Assembly: GCA_008360975.2 (NCBI GenBank)
Contig: CM039199.1
Location: 434,001 to 498,000 of the forward strand
Source: Lichenostomus cassidix
Lineage: Eukaryota; Chordata; Aves; Passeriformes; Meliphagidae
DNA length: 64,000 nt
Reading direction: 5' to 3'
Shown here: piece by piece, positions 56,901-64,000 of the stretch
Numbering within the stretch: the stretch's first letter is position 1
Layout of the letters: each line of letters starts with the position of its first letter
Notes under the pieces: generated by a model
Seen by the model: the letters and a program-made list of their open reading frames with translations, nothing else
Database searches by the model: none
Told to the model about the DNA's origin: nothing
Made by a program: the position numbers and the translations under genes

Positions 56901-59900
56901 CCAGGTCTTGGAAGTGGAGCCAGCTGTGCTCTTTGGGGTGGGCACTTAGGTGAAAGGCAATGCCGGCCCTTTGCAGGCAACATGGAGGCTTTGTTCATCG
57001 TCTATCCTCAACGTGCCAGTACAAGTAATGATTTTGTACTTAAAAAAAAAAAAAAAAGGCAAAAAGAAACCCCTTGATTGCAGAGATCTCTTACAGCACA
57101 AGGTGGCAGCAATGCTCCATTAGTTTGCATTTACCCTCTTGCAGCTGAACAGATGAAGTTAGAGCTGCAGAATGCAAAGATGAGATTTTTTTTCCTTGGA
57201 GATTACTTTATCTCCCCCTTTTCCCCCAACTTTTATTTTCTCCTGATGTCTGGGAGTGGATGGGGTGAAACAGAATGGGATGGGGTGAAACAGAATGGGA
57301 AATGCTTGTGCCCTGAGTTTCAGTCCAGGGTCTCCTACTTCAAAACCACAGAGCCAATTTGAGGTTGGTGCTGTAGGAATATGGCAGGGAGTGAGTTCAT
57401 AGTGTTAAATTGTGCTCACTAACCCTACTACCACTGCAAAGGCTGTGCTCACTGCAGGGCCCACAGACCCACCCAGGCGTAGCACTGTAGAGCTAGCACG
57501 GGCTGAGATCTAAGAGTAAAGAATACCCAGTCACACTACAATATAGATCTAATTCTCTCTTACTTGCTGCACAAAATGATGTTTTTCTTTGCTGAACTTT
57601 CTAGAAATCTTCAGAACAGACGTGGATATTGAACCTCTTGTAACCTTTTCTCAGGATTGGCACCATGTTGGCCAGAAACACATTTTCAGCTGATGAAAGT
57701 TTCAGCAGTTTTTATTGTCCTTTTGGCTATGTTCTCTGTTCCACTTCTAGGGTGATATCGCTGTCCCTGAAAGTCATATGGGACAGAGTTGGGAAGGATT
57801 CCAGTGAATGTCTTTGACCTTTCAATCTGCTTTTTGTCTCCTTCATTGCTCTGAAGTGGACACAGTTATCCTTTATTACTTCCAAAAACATTAGGTGCTC
57901 CTTTTTGCTGCACAGATTTGCTGTGGTGTGCCGTTGTTGTGTTGTATGATGTGGTGTGGTTCATCTAGAAGCCTCTTGAGTGTGTGGATTCCTCTGAAGT
58001 GTAGGTAGTGGTGTGTGTGTGGGGGTGTGTGTGTGTGTGTGTACGAGGAGCTGTGCAGACTAAAGCCACCAGTGCTGTCACCCAGTGCAATGAGGGCTCT
58101 CCTAGCTGGGCTCCCCTTAGTTTCCCTGAGGTGAGGCCAACCTGAATCCCGGCAGGTGTCACTCTTGGCTCACGGAAGAAGCAGTGTGTGAGCATCCCTC
58201 ACTGTCACAGAGCTGCTTTTCCCTGGTGTGCTGCTCTGACACTGCCTTGCTGTGCCTGTCCTGTTTTCTGGTACAGTGTTTTGTCTCGTTTGCATGTATT
58301 ATGGGAGGGAAACAGCATAGTGTTCCCATGTCTGAGTGTGCAAAATGTTTCTGCCCAACATTCCTGGCAATGAGGAACACTAATTCAGTACAGATTGTGG
58401 ATATAGCTGTTTTGGATGCAACCCCACAGTTGTTAAAAAAACATTTGTGATTTCTCTGTATCTGTACTTTTAGAGTAAGCAATTACTTTTCCACAAGTAT
58501 TTTGGTGCACTGGCAAAAACATTTAATTCTTGATGCTTTTCAATATGTAGCACCTTCCAAACATGCAAATGATGTCGCCCTCATCCTTCAGGGTAGCACA
58601 TTGAAGATTAAAACTTGAGCTTCTTGTCTTGGGTGTTATCACCAAGGGTTAGCCAAACCTGCCCAGTCTAGTTAGTGACAGCTTTTCGACTGAAACACAG
58701 ATGAAAAATTGCCCCTTGTCCTGCTGTGTTCCACAGATCTTTCTACCTGTGTGAGTGTGAGAGACCCTGCATGGGGTGATGCTATGGCCATACTGTGGAA
58801 GGACCAGAGGCTTATTGGACTCTTGGACTCTGGTTGATTGTGGAAGAACATCTTTTTCATAGCTTATTTTTTTAGTTTTTTGGTGGTTTTTTTTGTTTTT
58901 ATTTTTTTTTAGGCTTTTTCTAGGTTCTGAGAACCTGGGACACTTTTTAGCTTAATACAGCCTAAAGCACTGTTTGTTTAGAATACATAATGTATCCATG
59001 TGTGTTTTTCTATAGAGTAGGAAAGTCATATCATTGCTCAAAAAAGCACACTGTAGCTGTTAAACATATGCTAAAGCTCAGAATTTCTATTGATTTAATA
59101 TACCATGAGTAGCTGGAGAGCAGACTGTATGAACAGGAGATTCCCACTCTACGCGAAATAGGGATTTGGGATCTCATATGTTTTGTATCACTTCCTTGTC
59201 TTGACTCCAGCTTAGAAGTACTGAAGTTCTTTTTGATGAAGTCTCCCCCACTTGCCTTTTTTGCTTCCCCTCCAAATACTTTCACAAATTATTAGCTTCA
59301 AAATTGATAGCGTGGTCCTCCTAATGCCAAATAAAATTGAAGAATAAGATACTGGCACTCCAAGCTGTTAGAGCAGTTTGTGTTGCCTGTGCATGGTGTT
59401 CTTTGGTATGCAGTCTGACTTGTGCAGGTTCCTGAAAGGAAGACCATCCTCAGAGCTTTGTCTTTTGGGCCAGGACCTATGTGGGTGGTGTGAGTCAGCA
59501 GTTTGGAACTGTGAAGCAAAGAACTGTTCATTGGGGTGTAGTGACTTTGGCACCAGCTAAGGCTTCCCTGGTGCCACAGAACAGGATTCCTTTCTCTGGA
59601 GCAAAGGCATCAAGGGTATGTCTGTGCCTTCAAAGGAGGGTCAGACTGCATTGTGCTCTGGAGTGAGCAGAAGGTCCCTACTAGCCAGAAAATGGGGGCA
59701 GAATGTAGAGGAGGGCGTTTCTGTTTGCTTGAGGGAATGTGTAGCTAGGTTGCTAGCTTTTTATTGTCTAGACTTTCGCTTTATTGTTTTCTAATGCAAC
59801 AGGTCGGATTACATGGGTTAACATAGTAGGTGAACCATATGCTAAGAAATACACCTGCTTGAGGCTACTATCACACCTTTGTTTCTCTTTGTGGATGTAC

Positions 59901-61893
59901 CCTGAGAATTTACCGGGCCAGGAAGCTTCAGGCATTTTTGTGGTCCTTTGTAGCTAGCCCTGTCATTAAATTGAGCCTTTTCGGCCTGAAAGGTATCACA
60001 GTAACTCTGTCTCTTTGTTGTGCATTTGGCAGGCAGAACATTTTCTCTCATCTCTGCTGTGAATTGTGGCTGTTGCCTCCTAAAATACTTGCACCAGTGA
60101 TTGAACATATAATTACTGAGCATGTTGTTTTAGATAGAAACCTTTTGTACATGCACTGTCAGGTCAAGACATACTGTGTTCGTTCATATAAGCAGGACTA
60201 AGCCTCCCTTCCACCAAAACAATTAAACTCTAGAAGAATATCACAACTGTGGCATTAGTCAGCAATGTCAAAATCTGCTTGCATAGCAGTGAGTAAACTC
60301 TTCTTTTGCGACTTGCACGCTTGCTCTCTCTTCATTTTCCTTATTCTTGGTGGAGACTTAGAGCTGGCAACTTGTCAAATGCTATAATGTGAAGCTAATC
60401 ATGTGACTTGGGGAGAATAACACATTGACACTTTTCATAATAACTGCTTCCTACACTGGAAACCTCCAGCTGTTTTGATGGAAATAACATGATGTGACTG
60501 TGACAATACAATCCCAAATCCTGCAGACTGAAAATTGAAGCTTCTAGGTCCAATTTTAGTCGAAAAGTATGTTTTTTAACCTTTATCACATTGATCATAG
60601 ATGACTACATATGAAAATTAAAGGAATCCCTAGAAATTTCTTTTAGTTGTTTGCAAATATACGTAGGTGCGTGATGGATGGCTTTCTGGATAAGGATTTT
60701 TATGTCTTTGCAGCAATAAGTGTTAGAAATGACCTTTGAAGAGGAATTGATTTTGTTTTGGAGAGTTCAAATAGCAAAATCTGTACAGCAAGACCACTCT
60801 TTTCAGTTCTGATGCTGTGCTAGAGTGGGCAGCAAAGGAATCTTGGATGCTTTTTCCCTTGAAGGAGAGTGTATGACCAGTCCAAGTAGAATCAAAAGTC
60901 TTCTGAAGACTACTCTGTAGTGAGACAGCTCTGGAGTAGCTTTTCATCCTATAAGCAAAATTATTGATGTAAAAAACAGTCATTAGAGATGGATGGGGAA
61001 TGTTTATAGTAAATATTTTTTGCCCACATGAAACATTAAGGACTGGACAGTAAGCATACTTTTAGTGAGACACATAACTATTCTGAGAAAGGATTAATAT
61101 GGTAAACTATATTTCATTTTCTATTTCTTTGGAATTAATGCTTCTGTATTTCCTCCTCCCTCCCCTGCCCCCCCCAACAATAAAACTATGATGATCACAC
61201 ATCTGCTAAATCTGTAATGTCTCTAATGACCTCTTGATCATTTGAATTTCAGATCCTGCGATCTTGGAACATGATGCTGATTGAAATTGAAGGTGCTGAT
61301 TATTGTATTTTTTTTTCTCTCCCTCACTCAGCCCTAGGATGCAACTGATAAGACTGCTGTGATACTTCAGGAGATTCACTGCTGAGATCTGAGCATCAAG
61401 AGAGTACAAGAGAGTTAGGCTCTGCTTAATTGTGTTCTAAAGGGAATACACAGTTATGTGTCTTTTTGATGACAATTATTCTAATAAATCATTATAAAAG
61501 GCACTTCTTGAAGACTGTGGAAAGACAGGTAAGCAGTAGTGTAGCAGTAGTCATTGCCCATTGTGTTTAAAAGATGATCCCAGAAATCTCATAATCTATA
61601 TTTATTAAAAGATGGATTTCAAATCCCTTAAGTTCCTTGTGTTTTGTCAGTGGTGACAGATCCATTGAGGGAACAACTGATGGAAAAGGCAACTCCTGGG
61701 ACTGAAATATGCTATGAAACCACAGTCCATTGTTAGAAAATATAAAGTCCAGTGACTTACTTGAGTGTAATTTAGGCTGTGTGAATATGGCGCTCAGAAA
61801 ACCCTCTGCATAGAACAAGCAACTTTTTTAACCTGCATTATGCTGAGGTTAGTTATGCCAAATGTCACTAAAAAATACCAAATGCAGCGATAG
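50944..61893. other. Long non-coding stretch, no gene seen
   Basis: No convincing exon, RNA gene or intact repeat. Short frames with no domains. A 20-bp unit (GATGGGGTGAAACAGAATGG) is tandemly doubled near 57,258-57,298. Confidence 0.45.
58011..58042. repeat. (GT)n microsatellite
   Basis: GT run with one GGGG interruption. Confidence 0.9.
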
Positions 61894-62143
61894 CTTTTCT
61901 GTGGGAGATACTCTTGGTTCTGGTCACTTCCATCCAGATGCCTCCTGCGTGAGGCAGTGAGACGTGTGGATACTGCATGGTGATTGGATGGAAAGGCTCG
62001 TGACTGACAGTGCGCAGAGCCAATCCATGCCTAGCCCGCCTAAATGGAGAGCATAAGAAGGCTTGGTTTCTTGCAAATAAACAGATTTCAACAGACCATT
62101 TCTAGGAGATCGTATGCTTTTGTTTCCCAGTGCTACACTTTCC
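61894..62143 (+). mobile_element. Probable class II solo LTR (238 bp)
   Basis: The LTR runs 61,900-62,137, TGTGGGAGATAC...AGTGCTACA, flanked by CTTTTC (61,894-61,899) and CTTTCC (62,138-62,143), a 6-bp duplication with one mismatch. It holds GCATAAGAAGG as a weak TATA-like box and AATAAA at 62,076-62,081. The short length and TGTGG start resemble solo LTR A. Confidence 0.7.
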
Positions 62144-62524
62144 TATGTCACAGTAGCCTAGTCTGAATTAAATTCTCTATGTCTGTCTGAAGAAGACTTG
62201 GAAGGTAATTCACTATTGCAATTGATTTATTATTATGATTTATGGCAGTCACTGGGGTATATATTCTGCTTTCAGTTTTCAGTAGTAGATATTGCACATT
62301 TCCTTTTCTTTTAGTCAGCTTTGTGTGAAGTACCTTAAAAGGCAGGTACCTTGAAGAAGGAAACCAGGGTTGCAAGCCATTTGCTTACATCTGGAGGCCT
62401 TATCTTTTTTTAGGAATACCGATACTGTGGTTGATAAAACTGTTTTTTTCTCCCAAAGTGGCAGTTTTTATCTTTCTGGGCAGTATCAGATGCTGCCTCA
62501 CCTTTCTTGAGAGCCCTTCTATAT

Positions 62525-62632
62525 TATTTTATTACGTTACATTACATTACGTTACATTATGTTATGTTATATTATGTTATGTTATGTGATATGACATTAT
62601 ATTATGTTATGTGATGTTATATTATGGATAAA
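62525..62632. repeat. (TTATG)n-type degenerate microsatellite
   Basis: Over 100 bp of TTACA, TTATG and related units. It directly precedes a CR1-like fragment and may have grown from the CR1 tail repeat. Confidence 0.85.
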
Positions 62633-62649
62633 CTATCTTTTATTATTTT

Positions 62650-62735
62650 AGACTCAATGTTGAAAAAGACCACTAAGATTGTCAAGTTCAACTGTTATTT
62701 CTGCTCTTTCTTGTTTCAATGAGTGTAAAGCCATT
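62650..62735 (-). mobile_element. CR1-like LINE 3' fragment
   Basis: AATGTTGAAAAAGACCACTA followed by AGATTGTCAAGTTCAAC closely follows the reverse complement of the conserved CR1 3' end (GTTGGAAAAGACC...ATCAAGTCCAACC), with mutations. The adjoining microsatellite lies on the tail side, as expected for a minus-strand copy. CR1 is the main LINE of birds. Confidence 0.7.
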
Positions 62736-64000
62736 GAAGACTGAAACTGGTCCATATCCAGAATGAAACCTCTGCTCTTATCGACAGATGGAACTAGATA
62801 CCAGATAAGTAGATACCAGATTCCAGAATTTGGTAGTTTCAGTTCAAAGAATGCAATAACTATAATATATAATGCTATATCCCCTATTTTTCAGCTTAAA
62901 AAGTTAGACTGAAATGAATACTTTCCTGCTACATAGGAGGTTTTTAATGGTATGATGATTCAAAACTTTTGATAGCTCTCTGTGTTTACAAACAGCACTT
63001 TGAAGTACAATGCCAGCTTTACTCCAATCTCTTTCACCTGAAGGAAAGATACCTGTAATTTACTGCTCAGCTGTCATTGTCATTTCCAGTTATCATTAAA
63101 CACTGTTCACTGAAACACTCCAGGAGGACTACAGGTAGTACTATTCAAGCACCTCCCTCACTGTAGTGGATCCAGGTGGATGTTAAGCTTGCCAGAGAGG
63201 TTTGTGGTATACAAGCCCTTGTTTTCTGCAGGCACAGAGCAGGTATCTATGCAGATTCTCAGCCTGCTGTCTTGATTTTACTGCCAGTGATGGGAAAATG
63301 GTATGTCTGTTGGACCCTGGCAAGGACCTGCTAGGTGCCCCTAAGTATGTCTGCTTTTCCTCTTTTGAGAAACCAGAAATTTCTGCATGATAGCTCATCT
63401 GCCCTCTGGTGGGATAGAAAACCCATGTTAACATCCCTATTGTTCAGGGCTATGAAGTGATCTGAACAGCAGGGAATTTGAATGCTATAAAGCTCTACTT
63501 GATTTATTTTGCTTGACCCATGTGTTGATGATACAGATATATAGATTGAAAATGGCCATCTGCAATGTGATGTAGCTGCTGAGGGAAGCATTCAGCAGAA
63601 ATGGCCAGTTGTGAGTGGTGTCTGCATTTTCTCACTGTAACTTAAAATCCGGTGGTTCTTTTGTGGACTGAGGAGACTTGATAGTACTCCAGCATACCTC
63701 TTTGTCTTTCTAAAGATTTGTTCTTGTCTGTAAAATGACTGGTTTGGCAAGATATAAACTGTTTGTAATCTGTATAATATCTGTTTTGCATCTCCCACTG
63801 GATTTTTACAGTGCGTTTTACTTGCAGTTACAGTTACCTGGTGGTTGCATGTCTTAATTACAGCTGCAGTTAGGTATCTGTCCAGTGCAGCATGTAGCGT
63901 CATGGCACTTTGTGTTCAGTGTGAGTCCTGTTCATGTACAAGTATGATGGTGGTGGTCAGGGCTTGTCTTGTGTGTGATGCCAGATGCTAGCACAGGGAT
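62736..64000. other. Non-coding stretch to window end, no gene seen
   Basis: Short frames only, on both strands. No supported exon or repeat. Confidence 0.45.

Overview
The window reads as vertebrate, and very probably bird, nuclear DNA. It is AT-rich, intergenic or intronic, and has no bacterial-type gene packing. The bird call rests on a CR1-like LINE fragment, several LTR families of avian type, and an endogenous retrovirus whose env resembles avian leukosis-type env. A songbird is my best guess, from the LTR families rather than from any single marker. I found no complete host protein-coding gene. Two weak candidate host exons lie on the minus strand near 42.5 and 43.0 kb.

The centre of the window (14.9-27.6 kb) is a nested stack of retroviral insertions. 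The outer element, ERV1, is a plus-strand provirus with 379-380 bp LTRs, a 6-bp target duplication GCCTTG, a tRNA-Lys-like primer site, gag, an A AAA AAC frameshift site, dUTPase-protease, pol, an extra cysteine-rich reading frame, and env. All main genes carry stops or frameshifts. Three later insertions interrupt it: a 269-bp solo LTR in RNase H, a 932-bp solo LTR in integrase, and a second retroviral element (ERV2) exactly at the pol/env boundary. Removing the three insertions and their target duplications leaves about 8.2 kb, a normal provirus length.

ERV2 (22,214-25,550) is the most unusual object. Its LTRs differ at only two aligned positions plus a 9-bp indel, so it is young. It has a tRNA-Trp-type primer site. 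Its only long open frame joins a matrix-like domain to two zinc knuckles, with no recognisable capsid, protease, polymerase or envelope. Behind that frame, on the opposite strand, is a short GC-rich piece whose translation matches the first 28 codons of the nucleoporin gene NUP214. A long AT-rich degenerate repeat follows. It looks like a non-autonomous element that picked up a host gene fragment in antisense orientation.

The flanks hold ordinary repeats. There is an ERVL-type solo LTR at 3.5-4.4 kb (minus strand, same family as the one in ERV1 integrase) and an LTR-like stretch at 8.1-8.5 kb. An ERVL-type LTR at 32.1-34.4 kb has an inverted relative nested in it. Class II solo LTRs with 6-bp target duplications sit at 36.6-37.3, 50.6-50.9 and 61.9-62.1 kb. 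A CR1 fragment with a TTATG microsatellite is at 62.5-62.7 kb, and there are several simple repeats. Long remaining stretches (1-3.5, 4.4-8.1, 8.5-14.9, 27.6-32.1, 34.4-36.6, 37.3-50.6, 50.9-61.9 and 62.7-64 kb) show nothing I can support as a gene.
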